In this document: positions 51,955 through 61,377 of the stretch, piece after piece
Position numbering within the stretch: the first letter of the stretch is position 1
How the letters are laid out: every line of letters starts with the position of its first letter
Notes under the pieces: generated by a model
Seen by the model: the letters and a program-made list of their open reading frames with translations, nothing else
Databases searched by the model: none
What the model was told of the DNA's origin: nothing
Assembly: GCF_008704795.1 (NCBI RefSeq)
Contig: NZ_CP023690.1
Location: 1,116,001 to 1,180,000, forward strand
Length of the DNA stretch: 64,000 bases
DNA from: Streptomyces spectabilis
Lineage (GTDB): Bacteria; Actinomycetota; Actinomycetes; Streptomycetales; Streptomycetaceae
Reading direction: 5' to 3'
Made by a program: the position numbers and the translations under genes

Positions 51955-52007
51955 AATCCTCCGCGACAACGAGCGCAAGTCAAAACCAGTGCCGAGAAAA
52001 ATGTCAA
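51955..52007 (-). promoter_or_regulatory. Candidate promoter region of the PKS operon
   Basis: On the minus strand a perfect TTGACA (52007-52002) is followed 17 bases later by only a weak -10 (TTTGAC). A second TTGACT (51983-51978) is followed after 17 bases by AGGATT (51960-51955), close to the actinomycete TAGGAT form. Either would start a leader of about 80-105 bases before the ATG at 51872. Sequence resemblance only. Confidence 0.3.
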
Positions 52008-52044
52008 CCGCCGACCATTTTCAGCCTGGCGTGCGCACGCAGTC

Positions 52045-52077
52045 GTTTACAGCGAACTTACAGTGCGTTTACGAGCC
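52045..52077. promoter_or_regulatory. Three 11-bp direct repeats upstream of the PKS operon
   Basis: GTTTACAGCGA, ACTTACAGTGC and GTTTACGAGCC follow one another without a gap (consensus TTAC at the same place in each 11-base unit). Repeats with one-helical-turn spacing are the usual binding pattern of SARP-type (OmpR-fold) activators of antibiotic operons. The site is about 175-205 bases upstream of the first PKS start codon. Confidence 0.45.
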
Positions 52078-53503
52078 GCGCCCGCGCGGGAATGGCAGCC
52101 GCCGCACGGACTAGCGGAATTCACCGTGCCGACTTCAGAAATCCGCTCGCCCCTCCACGGACACACAGGAGTTGACCGGGTGCCGCGCCTGCCCCATCAC
52201 GCAGCAGGCCTTGCCCTATCAGGCAGAAAGCGAGGCGCATCAGGTATGGCCGGAAAAGCCACGTCGAGTCCACACGCCCGACACCCGCACGTCAGGAAGC
52301 CATCCCGTTCCGGCCACGGAGGTCGCATTATTGCGCCAACTCCTAAATCATCGCCGTCCTGGAACGTCCGCTGCCAGCGGATCCGCGGCGACCGGCGCGA
52401 CCGCGGCAGGGACCGCGACGCCCCCCGGCACCCGCGCCCCGCCGACGGGAGCGGAGCCCTGCCGCGAGCGGGCCCGCCCATGCCCTGCGGCGGCCACGCG
52501 CCCAAGAAACCGCACGTCCAGGCGGTGCAGCGCGGCTACTGATCATGAGGGGGCGCACGACGAGCCGTTACAGGCCGAGGGCGGCACCGTCCAGCCGGAC
52601 AAGCACTTCACGCCACGGCCGGACGGTCGGCCAGGACGGCGGAGCGGCCGGTGGAGTCACGGCCGCGAGGAGGAAAAGGGCACGCCGACGCGACGGGCAC
52701 GCTCGGGAAAGGGGCATGGCAAAAACTCCCATCGACCCCACCAGAGGCCGATCGGAGTTAACAGCCGTGATATTTACGAGCCTTTTGCCAGGGGAGTTCA
52801 CCAGGCTCGGCTATCGCTCCATGCGACAGCCGGAATGACGTGCCTGAAAAGATCCCCACGTGCGCGGCCGACCCCCGAGATCGGACGCCTCTTTGACATG
52901 TTCCGGCGTGAGCATCGGACTCGGTACGGATATCCAGTGAGGCGACACGGCAAGAAGTTCGACGGGATGCTCGGCCGGATCGCGCGAGGTCAGAAGAATG
53001 CGTCATGGGAACTCTGATGTCGGGACCAACCATATCCGCGAGAGAGCTGCCCGTACCAGCCTCTCTTTCTGTGACTACCAGGAGCGAAAACAACACTCCC
53101 CCACCGACGCCCGGGAGTGATTCGCGGCGCCGCGAAGACACCGGGGAATATGCTGCCGCGAATCTTCAGCACCGCCACCACCTGGCATTACTCTGCGTAA
53201 TTTTGCGACCGCGATAGATGACTCTGGCATATGCGGCATGCCTCACATGCCTCCCAGAGGGCGAACCGCCGCGACGCGCCCGTGCCCGTTCGGCCACTCA
53301 CGGGCTCCGTTTCGTGCCCGCTTCGGGCTCCGCGCCCACTCGCCGTGACCCACTTCACACGTTCCGCGCCGGTCTGACCACGGACGGCTGCGGCGCGGGC
53401 ACCGGTCGCCCGACCCGCCGACGGATCCGGGAGGCCGGAAGGGCGGAAGGATCTTGCACCTTCGGGCGACGGTCGCCCGCATCGGCGTCGGCGGGGACTC
53501 GGC

Positions 53504-54034
53504 TCACTCACCGTCACGCGTGGGCGGCTGTTCCATCCGGGAGAGCCACGCCGTCAACAGCGCTTCGAGGGAGGCGGCTTCGGCAGGGGTCAGGAGGTTC
53601 ACCAGACGGCGCTCGTTGCCCATGTGGTCGGTGAACGCCTCGTCGATCAGCTCGCGCCCGGCCTTGGTGAGGGCGACGATCCGTCCGCGCTGGTCGTCGC
53701 CGGAGCGGCGGCGGGTGACGAGCCCGGCCCGCTCGAGGCGGTCGATCCGCTTCGTCATCGCGCCGGTGGTGACCATGGTGTGCGCGGCCAGTTCGCCGGG
53801 CGCCCGCTCGTACGGCGCTCCGGCGCGGCGCAGCGCGCACAGCACGTCGAACTCGCCCTCCCCCAGGCCGTAGTGCCCGTAGACGAGGCAGAGCTGCTCG
53901 GTGAGCCGGTCGGCCAGGCGGTGCAGCCGGCCGATCACCCCCTGCGGGGAGACGTCGACGTCGGGCCGCTCGCGGCGCCAGTCGGCCTGGATGCGGGCCA
54001 CACGGTCCAAAGGCTGCGGGTCTTCCATGGGCAC
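53504..54034 (-). CDS. MarR-family transcriptional regulator, divergent from EamA exporter
   Basis: A 176-residue winged-helix regulator. Residues about 50-125 carry the MarR core: GHYGLGEGEFDVLCALRRAG, then ELAAHTMVTTGAMTKRIDRL (recognition helix) and GLVTRRRSGDDQRGRIVALT (wing with the conserved DxRxR pattern). The GTG at 54034 is favoured because GGGAAG lies 7 bases upstream; an ATG two codons further in (54028) is the alternative. It is divergent from the EamA transporter with under 40 bases between starts, and palindromes in and around that gap suggest it represses both genes until a ligand binds. The ligand is unknown. Confidence 0.9.
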   Translation of the reverse strand: MPMEDPQPLDRVARIQADWRRERPDVDVSPQGVIGRLHRLADRLTEQLCLVYGHYGLGEGEFDVLCALRRAGAPYERAPGELAAHTMVTTGAMTKRIDRLERAGLVTRRRSGDDQRGRIVALTKAGRELIDEAFTDHMGNERRLVNLLTPAEAASLEALLTAWLSRMEQPPTRDGE

Positions 54035-54074
54035 ATATTAGCTTCCCAGGAAGCTATGTTGTCTTCCATGGAAG
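54022..54074. promoter_or_regulatory. Cluster of TTCC-NN-GGAA palindromes, probable MarR operators
   Basis: AGCTTCC-CA-GGAAGCT (54040-54055) and CTTCCATGGAAG (54063-54074, fully palindromic) lie between and over the two divergent starts. A half-matching CTTCCATGG lies at 54022-54030 inside the MarR start. The second palindrome includes an ATG of the transporter, so a bound repressor would block both genes. Confidence 0.6.
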
Positions 54075-55015
54075 CTAATGCGCGATGGGTGGCACTGACC
54101 GCGGTCGCTCCGGTGGCCTGGGGGACCAACTACTTCGTCACGCACGAGTACCTGCCCGCGGACCGCCCGCTGTCGGGAGCCGCACTGCGTGCGCTGCCCG
54201 CCGGGCTCCTGCTCCTGGCCGTGCGCGGGCAGCGGCCGCGCGGCGCGTGGTGGTGGCGGTCCGCGGTGCTCGGCCTGCTGAACGTGAGCGTGTTCTTCGT
54301 CCTCGTCTACGTCGCCTCGCAGCTCCTGCCGACGAGCGTGGCCTCCACGGTCATGGCGGTGTCCCCGCTGACGATGATGCTGATCGCCTGGCTGCTGGTG
54401 TCCGAACGCCCCCGTGCCACCCATCTGGCGGGTGCGCTCGTCGGCCTCGCCGGGGTGTGCCTCATGCTGCTGACGGGAGTGCGGGGCGTGAGCGTGCCGG
54501 GCGTCCTCGCCTCGGCCGCCGCCATGCTGACGTCGTCCTTCGGCTACATCCTGGCCAAGCGCTGGAGCGCGGACGCCGACGTGCTCGCCTCGACCGCCTG
54601 GCAGCTCACCGCCGGGGGCCTCTTCCTTCTCCCGGCCGCCGCCGTAGTCGAGGGCCCGCCCGGCGCGCTCTCCGCGTCCCAGGTCCTCGCGTTCGGCTAT
54701 GTCGCCCTGGTCGCCACCGCCCTGGCCTTCGTCGCCTGGTTCGCGGGGCTGCGCCGGCTGCCCGCGGGGACGGTGGGCCTGATCGGACTGCTCAACCCCT
54801 TCACGGGCGTACTGCTCGGCACGGCGGTCGCCGCGGAGGCGCTGACCGCGCAGCAACTGTGCGGTCTCGCCCTGGTCCTCGCGGGCGTCGTACTCGGCCG
54901 TCCCGCACGGCGCGGCAGCGGCCACGCACGGGCGCGCGCCGTCGCCGACGGGGAGGGGGAAGCCGTCTCCGGCGGTGGCCCCGAGCAGGGCCCCACTCCG
55001 TGCAGGCCCAGGTGA
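54056..55015 (+). CDS. EamA/DMT-superfamily transporter
   Basis: A drug/metabolite transporter of about 315-319 residues with around ten hydrophobic segments and the two-repeat EamA layout. The N-terminus has RWVALTAVAPVAWGTNYFV, typical of repeat 1, and VALVATALAFVAWFAGLRRL and GLIGLLNPFTGVLLG are typical of repeat 2. Starts possible are ATG 54056 (AGGA only 4 bases upstream) and ATG 54068 (MEANARW); the second fits homolog N-termini better, the first has the closer ribosome binding site. Likely an exporter of a small molecule controlled by the divergent MarR. A role in exporting the polyketide is possible but unproven. The C-terminal 30 residues are a hydrophilic tail. Confidence 0.9.
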   Translation: MLSSMEANARWVALTAVAPVAWGTNYFVTHEYLPADRPLSGAALRALPAGLLLLAVRGQRPRGAWWWRSAVLGLLNVSVFFVLVYVASQLLPTSVASTVMAVSPLTMMLIAWLLVSERPRATHLAGALVGLAGVCLMLLTGVRGVSVPGVLASAAAMLTSSFGYILAKRWSADADVLASTAWQLTAGGLFLLPAAAVVEGPPGALSASQVLAFGYVALVATALAFVAWFAGLRRLPAGTVGLIGLLNPFTGVLLGTAVAAEALTAQQLCGLALVLAGVVLGRPARRGSGHARARAVADGEGEAVSGGGPEQGPTPCRPR

Positions 55016-55034
55016 AGACCGCCGAGGCTCCCGC

Positions 55035-55508
55035 TTACGCGGTGGGAGCGCCCGGGCCGTCGAGGTCGAAGTCGCCGAGGCCGGTGCCGCCGAGGCGGGT
55101 CAGCATCTCCGACAGGCTTCCGATCTCCCGCCGCTCCCACGAAGAAGGCTCGAAGACGTCGGCGGCGACCCGCCTTGCCGTGGCGAGCATCTCCGCCAGG
55201 CGTTCGCGGCCGGTGGCGGTCAGCGCCGCGTACGCCACGCGGGCGTCGCGGGCGTTCGCCTCGCGCGTGACGAGCCCGATCCGCTCCAGTGGCGCGAGGC
55301 CCCGGGTCACCCCGGACGCGGTGAGGCCGAGGGCCGCCGCCAGATCCACCCGGCGCATGCGGCCGCCGGGCGCCTGTCCCAGCCGAAGGAGCATGGTGAA
55401 GTCCGCCAGGCTCACCCCGTGAAACCCTCCCAAGGCCGCGTCGAACCGCTTCACCAGGGCGGTCTGGGCCCGTACGAGACGCAGGGACACGTCCAGCGCA
55501 TCAGTCAT
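55035..55508 (-). CDS. MarR-family transcriptional regulator
   Basis: 157 residues. HTH region about residues 30-95: GVSLADFTMLLRLGQAPGG, RVDLAAALGLTASGVTRGLAPLE and the wing GLVTREANARDARVAYAALT. ATG at 55508 follows a perfect AAGGAGG at 5-base spacing. Its stop is 19 bases from the convergent end of the EamA gene, with no clear terminator between. It follows the DUF6204-like gene on the same strand, but a long perfect palindrome just upstream suggests its own promoter with autoregulation. The target and ligand are unknown. Confidence 0.9.
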   Translation of the reverse strand: MTDALDVSLRLVRAQTALVKRFDAALGGFHGVSLADFTMLLRLGQAPGGRMRRVDLAAALGLTASGVTRGLAPLERIGLVTREANARDARVAYAALTATGRERLAEMLATARRVAADVFEPSSWERREIGSLSEMLTRLGGTGLGDFDLDGPGAPTA

Positions 55509-55520
55509 TGCTTCCTCCTT

Positions 55521-55554
55521 GACTGCTCAAGCTTAAGGCAAAGCTTGAGCAGTC
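55521..55554. promoter_or_regulatory. Perfect 14-bp inverted repeat, probable autoregulatory operator of the MarR gene
   Basis: GACTGCTCAAGCTT (55521-55534), six bases, then its exact reverse complement (55541-55554). It starts about 13 bases upstream of the MarR ATG and overlaps a TTGACT -35-like element on the minus strand. No run of T follows, and the nearness to the start codon favours an operator over a terminator. Confidence 0.6.
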
Positions 55555-55570
55555 AAGAATCGGGGTCGGG

Positions 55571-55930
55571 TCAGGCCCTCCGCTGGGCGGCGGCCCGGCG
55601 CTGCCGCTTGCCGAGGGGCGCCTGCGAGAGGTCCTCGGCCTGGGAGCGGAGGTTCTTGTAGCCGTAGCCGCGCTGCGCCAGCCACGCCTTCGCCGCCTCT
55701 TCGGCACGTTCGGCCGCCTCCAGGATGTCCTCCTCTTCCTCTCCCTCCGCCCGGAAGCGGAAGGTGAAGGCGGGCCGCGCGGCGACGTCGTAGCTGAGGT
55801 GCCCCTCGGGGGTGAAGGCGGCGCGCAGCACGTCGTGCTCCGCGGCCCGGGCCAGGAGTTCGGCCCGCTGGTCGGAGGTGAGTCCGTCGAAGACACCGCG
55901 CACGGTGACGCGGAAGGTACGAGTAGTCAT
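55571..55930 (-). CDS. Small uncharacterised protein, DUF6204-like
   Basis: 119 residues, start ATG 55930 with AAGG about 8 bases upstream. It begins MTTRTFRVTVRGVFDGLTSD and contains HDVLRAAFTPEGHLSYDV and a GYGYKNLR stretch, features I associate with the actinomycete DUF6204 family. It is acidic in the middle and basic at the end (KRQRRAAAQRR), with no signal peptide or membrane segment. It is probably a soluble alpha/beta protein of unknown function. The next gene on the strand, 62 bases on, is a MarR regulator. Confidence 0.75.
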   Translation of the reverse strand: MTTRTFRVTVRGVFDGLTSDQRAELLARAAEHDVLRAAFTPEGHLSYDVAARPAFTFRFRAEGEEEEDILEAAERAEEAAKAWLAQRGYGYKNLRSQAEDLSQAPLGKRQRRAAAQRRA

Positions 55931-56018
55931 CCGGCGACCTTAACCAGCGGGAGCGGGGGGCCTCCACCGCGTTTCCCGGTGCCGGGCCCACGGACCCCGT
56001 GCCGCGCGGGCGCCGCGG

Positions 56019-56681
56019 TCACGAGTCGGCGGACTCCCTGGCCTCCATCCGACGGCGCACCTGGTCCTCCTGCGCGAGGCGCCGCAGGAGTTCGAGTACG
56101 GGCCCGGAGAGGGCGAGGACGATCACCGCCTGCTCGGCCAGGGCGGGCGAGTCGTCGAAGTCCGCCGCGCGTTCGAGGTCGAGGCGGGCGATCGACCGGG
56201 CCAGCTCTCCGTACGCGGCGAGGCGGTCGAGGCGGTAGTTCGCGTCGAGGCGCCTGAGCTCCCGCAACACCGTGGTCAGGCCGTGGACGTGCGGAGAGTC
56301 GTCGGGGACCTGCCAGTCCATGGCCGCGATCAAGTCGGCGGCGTCGGCCTCGGCGGCCGCCTCGGCCTCCGTCTCCCGCTCCTCGTCACCGGCCGGGGCC
56401 TGCGCGACGGGCACCGGCAGCGCGTAGCTGATCGCTTTGAGGGTGCCGTCGGTGCTGTCGGCCTGGTCGACCGCCGCGAGGACGTCCCGGGTGGCGGCGA
56501 TGGAAAGGCCGCCGAGTGTCGTCAGGGCCTTGATGAGGCGCAGCCGCTGGACGTGCTCCTCGCCGTACTCGGCGAGCGTCGCGGCCGTCGCGCGGCCCGC
56601 GGGCAGCAGCCCCTGGCGCCGGAAGTACTTGATGCTGGCGACCGGTACGCCGGTCCTCTGGCTGAGCTCGGAGATTTTCAC
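56019..56681 (-). CDS. MerR-family transcriptional regulator
   Basis: 220 residues. N-terminal MerR HTH: MKISELSQRTGVPVASIKYF, then RRQGLLPAGR, EEHVQRLRLIKAL and GGLSIAATRDVLAAVDQ (residues 1-75). The rest is an acidic helical region with no Cys cluster, so a metal sensor is unlikely. GTG start at 56681 with GAGGAAG 6-7 bases upstream. It is divergent from the YhgE/Pip membrane protein with 156 bases between, suggesting that it controls that gene and itself. Confidence 0.9.
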   Translation of the reverse strand: MKISELSQRTGVPVASIKYFRRQGLLPAGRATAATLAEYGEEHVQRLRLIKALTTLGGLSIAATRDVLAAVDQADSTDGTLKAISYALPVPVAQAPAGDEERETEAEAAAEADAADLIAAMDWQVPDDSPHVHGLTTVLRELRRLDANYRLDRLAAYGELARSIARLDLERAADFDDSPALAEQAVIVLALSGPVLELLRRLAQEDQVRRRMEARESADS

Positions 56682-56779
56682 GCGGCTTCCTCGACGACGG
56701 GGGACGCGTCCCGGCCCTTCGCGGCAAGTCCCGGCAGCCCCTCACGGCAATTGGACACCACCAACTCGATACTGTCACT

Positions 56780-56808
56780 ATCTAGCACTGGATACCTCAA
56801 GTATCTAG
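56780..56808. promoter_or_regulatory. Dyad and repeats between the MerR and YhgE/Pip genes
   Basis: GATAC-CTCAA-GTATC (56791-56805) is an inverted repeat, and TATCTAG occurs at 56780-56786 and again at 56802-56808. The stretch is markedly AT-rich for this DNA and sits 30-58 bases upstream of the YhgE/Pip start. On the minus strand, TTGAGG and CAGTAT stand 19 bases apart, the spacing typical of MerR-controlled promoters. Confidence 0.45.
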
Positions 56809-56837
56809 TCACGTAGCGTCATCGCACTGGAGCGTCC

Positions 56838-58151
56838 ATGCCTTCCCCTCAGCCCTCGTCCGCGCTCCGCAGCCCCCGGCTGTGGATCGGCACGGGCATC
56901 ATCGTCGCGGTGGTCTCCACCTTGTTCGCCCTGCTCTATGTGGGCGGCAACGTGAACCCCAAGGGCAACCTGCGCGACCTGCCCGTCGCGCTGGTCAACA
57001 ACGACCGCGGCGCGGGCACGGGTGACAAGCACGTCAACATCGGCGACCAGGTCGTCTCCGGCATCAAGAAGGCCGCGGCGGACAACGACAGCATCGACTG
57101 GCAGGTCCTCAGCCAGGCCGAGGCCGACAAGCGCCTCGGCCAGGGCAAGCTCTACGGCGCCCTCGTCGTGCCGCAGGACTTCACCGCCACGGTCAGCGGC
57201 CTCAGCGCCCCGCAGGCGAAGAACCCCGCGGCGCCGACCCTGAAGGTGCTCACCAACCAGGCGGCAGGCAGCTTCGGCTCGTCCATGGCGAGCCAGGCCA
57301 CGCAGAAGGCCGCCCACGGCGCCTCCGCCCAGCTCGGCAAGGAGCTCCTCGGCCGCGCGAGCGAGCAGAAGGCGCCGCTCGCCCCCGCCGCCCAGCTGAT
57401 GCTCACCGACCCCGTGACCGTCCAGGTCGCCGACGGCCACCCGCTGGACACGCACAGCGCCATGGGCCTCAGCGCCTTCTACTACGCCCTGGTCCTCCTC
57501 GTCTCCGGCATGCTCGCCGCCAACGTGATCCACTCCCAGGTCGACACGGCGCTCGGCTATCTGCACTCCGACTTCGGCCCGTTCCGCCAGCGCAACCCCC
57601 TGCGCCGCACCAGCCGGGTGCGCACCCTCGCCGTCAACTCGGCCCTGATGCTCGGCCTGTCCGTGGTCATGGGCTCCCTCGTCGAGCTCGCCACGGTCGG
57701 CGTCCTCGGCATGGACGCGTCCCACCTCGGCCTGCTCTGGCTCTACTCCGTGGCTACCATCGCCGTCGTCGGACTGAGCGCCCTGGCACTGCTCGCCGTC
57801 TTCGGCACCCCCGGCATGCTGCTCTCCACCATCGTCTTCGTCGCCATGGCCGTCCCGTCCTCCGGCGCCACCGTGCCGCTGGAGGCGCTGCCCGGGTTCT
57901 TCCGCGCGCTCGCCGAGTTCGAGCCGCTGCGCCAGCTGACCGGGGGCCTGCGCTCCCTCCTGTACTTCGGCGCCCAGGGCGACGCGGGCCTCACCCGGGC
58001 CTGGGCCTCCATGGGCATCGCCCTGGTGGTCTCCCTGCTCTTCGGCTTCGGCATGACCCGCCTCTACGACCGCAAGGGGCTGCACCGGGTCCCCCGGCCC
58101 GCCGAGTCCGCCCCGTCGGCCGAGGCGACGCCGGAGCCCGCGTCCGCCTGA
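56838..58151 (+). CDS. YhgE/Pip-type (ABC-2-like) membrane protein
   Basis: 437 residues; ATG with GGAG 5 bases upstream. One N-terminal membrane segment (about 16-38, WIGTGIIVAVVSTLFALLYV) is followed by a large extracytoplasmic domain to about 205 with VALVNNDRG and KLYGALVVPQDFTATVSGL, the hallmark of YhgE/Pip and related ABC-2 permease-like proteins. Five more hydrophobic segments follow to about 414, and a Pro/Ala/Glu-rich cytoplasmic tail. Members include phage-infection proteins and membrane proteins linked to export; the substrate is not known here. It is probably controlled by the divergent MerR. No partner ATPase adjoins. Confidence 0.87.
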   Translation: MPSPQPSSALRSPRLWIGTGIIVAVVSTLFALLYVGGNVNPKGNLRDLPVALVNNDRGAGTGDKHVNIGDQVVSGIKKAAADNDSIDWQVLSQAEADKRLGQGKLYGALVVPQDFTATVSGLSAPQAKNPAAPTLKVLTNQAAGSFGSSMASQATQKAAHGASAQLGKELLGRASEQKAPLAPAAQLMLTDPVTVQVADGHPLDTHSAMGLSAFYYALVLLVSGMLAANVIHSQVDTALGYLHSDFGPFRQRNPLRRTSRVRTLAVNSALMLGLSVVMGSLVELATVGVLGMDASHLGLLWLYSVATIAVVGLSALALLAVFGTPGMLLSTIVFVAMAVPSSGATVPLEALPGFFRALAEFEPLRQLTGGLRSLLYFGAQGDAGLTRAWASMGIALVVSLLFGFGMTRLYDRKGLHRVPRPAESAPSAEATPEPASA

Positions 58152-58172
58152 CGCGCACTCCGAACGGCCCCC

Positions 58173-58221
58173 TGACGGTGGCCGGGCCGGAACGGTACGC
58201 ACCGTTCCGGCCCGGCCACCG

Positions 58222-58224
<3 letters not shown>
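58173..58224. terminator. Bidirectional terminator hairpin between convergent genes
   Basis: A perfect 24-bp inverted repeat (58173-58196 and 58201-58224) around a 4-base loop (ACGC). It begins 21 bases after the YhgE/Pip stop, and its right arm contains the stop codon of the convergent ABC-F gene, so it can serve both transcripts. Confidence 0.9.
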
Positions 58225-59883
<1,659 letters not shown>

Positions 59884-59887
59884 GGGT

Positions 59888-59997
59888 GCTCCGCAGCTCG
59901 CAGGGGAGCCGGGCAGCGGTGAGCGGCCGCCCGGCGGGAACCGGGACGGCGAGCGCGGATTCAGCAGAGGAAGGGCGCCGCCGTCAGCGGGCGGAGC
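59888..59997 (-). promoter_or_regulatory. Candidate attenuator between leader peptide and ABC-F gene
   Basis: Three pairings can be drawn on the minus-strand RNA. GCGGAGC with the ribosome binding site (59894-59888) is exactly complementary to GCTCCGC inside the last leader codons (59997-59991). A 9-bp stem with one bulge can form at 59950-59926. Its second arm can instead pair over 7 bp with 59914-59908. The last two stems exclude each other, as in transcription or translation attenuators. Confidence 0.55.
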
Positions 59998-60028
59998 GGA
60001 CCTTCTGCGACCAGATGCCTCGTGCCAT
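59984..60028 (-). CDS. 14-residue leader peptide of the ABC-F gene
   Basis: ATG 60028 to TGA 59984 encodes [15 protein letters not shown] promoter-like pair (ATGAAC, 17 bases, TACCGT) ends 7 bases before the ATG, so transcription would start at or near the ATG and the frame could be translated leaderless. It ends 100 bases before the TTG of the ABC-F gene. Short leaders of this kind precede many ABC-F and erm resistance genes and sense drug-stalled ribosomes. There is no direct evidence of translation. Confidence 0.5.
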   Translation of the reverse strand: MARGIWSQKVRSAR

Positions 60029-60035
60029 GTCGATC

Positions 60036-60064
60036 ACGGTAACAACGACGGCGCCCGGGTTCAT
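60036..60064 (-). promoter_or_regulatory. Candidate promoter of the ABC-F transcript
   Basis: ATGAAC (60064-60059) and TACCGT (60041-60036) on the minus strand with a 17-base spacer. Position relative to the leader ATG implies a leaderless or nearly leaderless transcript. Confidence 0.4.
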
Positions 60065-60210
60065 CCGAATTTCCGCCGCCCACGGGCGGCGCCCGCGCTG
60101 CGCGGCGGCGATTTCCGGGCAACGGCTGTGGTGGGTGGGGCGTACCGCACTGCACCCTGGTCGCTGGCTCGCCGTATCCGGGCGGCGGCCGCGGACGGAG
60201 GGGCAGGCAC

Positions 60211-61377
60211 ATGGGGCAGCCATTCGGCGCGTACCAGAACGAGATCTACCTCAACGGGCTCGGCGGGGTCGTCCCGCCCTTCCCGATGGGCTTCGCGGAG
60301 TGGGAGGCGCGAGCGGAGGCCGTGCTCCCGCCCTCGGTGTGGTCGTACGTCGCGGGCGGCGCCGGGGACGAGCGCACCCAGCGCGTCAACGTCACCGCCT
60401 TCGAGGGCTGGGGGCTCGTCCCGCGCATGCTCGTCGGTGCCGCCGAGCGCGACCTGTCCGTCGAGCTGTTCGGGACGACGCTGCCGTCGCCCGCGCTCAT
60501 GGCGCCGATCGGCGTGCTCGGCCTGTGCGCGCAGGACGGGCACGGTGACGTGGCCGCCGCGCGGGCGTCCGCCCGCACCGGCGTGCCGATGATCGCCTCC
60601 ACGCTGTCCGTCGACCCGATGGAGGACGTCGCCGCCGAACTCGGGGACACGCCCGGCTACTTCCAGCTCTACACCCCCACCGACCGGGACCTGGCGGAGA
60701 GCCTCGTGCGCCGTGCGGAGGCGGCCGGGTTCCAGGGCATCGTGGTCACCCTCGACACCTGGGTCACCGGCTGGCGCCCGCGCGACCTTGGCGTCAGCAA
60801 CTTCCCCCAGTTGCGCGGCCACTGCCTCGCCAACTACTTCTCGGACCCGGTCTTCCGCGCCCAGCTGAAGCGCCCGCCCGAGGAGGCCCCGCAGGACGCC
60901 GTCCTCCACTGGGTGCGCGTCTTCGGGAATCCGCTGACCTGGGCGGACCTGCCCTGGCTGCGCTCGCTGACCGATCTGCCGCTGATCCTCAAGGGCCTCT
61001 GTCACCCCGACGACGTGCGCCGGGCCAAGGACGGCGGCGCGGACGCCGTGTACTGCTCCAACCACGGCGGCCGGCAGGCCAACGGCGGTCTGCCCGCGCT
61101 CGACGCGCTGCCCGGCGTGGTGGCGGCCGCCGACGGCCTTCCGGTGCTCTTCGACTCCGGCGTCCGCAGCGGCGCGGACCTCGTCAAGGCGCTCGCCCTC
61201 GGGGCCACCGCCGTCGGCATCGGCCGCCCCTATGCGTACGGTCTCGCCCTCGGCGGCGTCGACGGCGTCGTCCACGTGCTCCGCTCGCTCCTCGCCGAGA
61301 CCGACCTGATCATGGCCGTCGACGGCTATCCGACGCTCGCCGACCTCACGCCGGAGGCGCTCCGACGCGTGGTGTGA
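60211..61377 (+). CDS. Lactate 2-monooxygenase-like FMN enzyme
   Basis: 388 residues, the usual length for this family. FMN-dependent alpha-hydroxy-acid oxidase fold: YVAGGAGDE near residue 48, [39 protein letters not shown] (about 186-205), the flavin-contacting Lys in LILKGL, and the catalytic His/Arg motif [18 protein letters not shown] near 284. [18 protein letters not shown] and GIGRPYAYG form the phosphate-binding end. The [11 protein letters not shown] segment and the overall fit resemble mycobacterial lactate 2-monooxygenase (L-lactate + O2 to acetate + CO2 + water) more than glycolate oxidase. ATG has GGAGGGG upstream. It is transcribed away from the ABC-F gene. Cytoplasmic. Confidence 0.9.
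   Translation: MGQPFGAYQNEIYLNGLGGVVPPFPMGFAEWEARAEAVLPPSVWSYVAGGAGDERTQRVNVTAFEGWGLVPRMLVGAAERDLSVELFGTTLPSPALMAPIGVLGLCAQDGHGDVAAARASARTGVPMIASTLSVDPMEDVAAELGDTPGYFQLYTPTDRDLAESLVRRAEAAGFQGIVVTLDTWVTGWRPRDLGVSNFPQLRGHCLANYFSDPVFRAQLKRPPEEAPQDAVLHWVRVFGNPLTWADLPWLRSLTDLPLILKGLCHPDDVRRAKDGGADAVYCSNHGGRQANGGLPALDALPGVVAAADGLPVLFDSGVRSGADLVKALALGATAVGIGRPYAYGLALGGVDGVVHVLRSLLAETDLIMAVDGYPTLADLTPEALRRVV

Larger units (their letters stand above)
51873..53503. other. Gene-free region between the PKS operon and the MarR gene
   Basis: About 1.6 kb with no reading frame that looks coding: the frames present have no family resemblance, no good ribosome binding site, and codon positions without the usual Streptomyces bias. 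Two parts, about 51,900-52,100 and 52,740-53,220, are clearly richer in A and T than the rest of the window. A 7-bp inverted repeat (CACTCCC ... GGGAGTG) lies near 53,093-53,119. No tRNA or mobile-element signature was seen. Confidence 0.6.

Noticed and set aside
51873-52007. Upstream extension of gene A to about 52,007
   Set aside because: The extra residues show no PKS similarity, and the ATG at 51872 has a well-placed GGAG.
52172-53017. 281-codon plus-strand frame in the gap next to the PKS
   Set aside because: No recognisable fold, skewed composition, no ribosome binding site and no codon-position bias.
56805-58202. Minus-strand frame antisense to the YhgE/Pip gene
   Set aside because: A shadow of the membrane protein gene; the plus strand has the ribosome binding site and recognisable domains.
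60061-61275. Minus-strand frame antisense to the lactate monooxygenase
   Set aside because: The plus strand encodes a complete, clearly conserved FMN enzyme.
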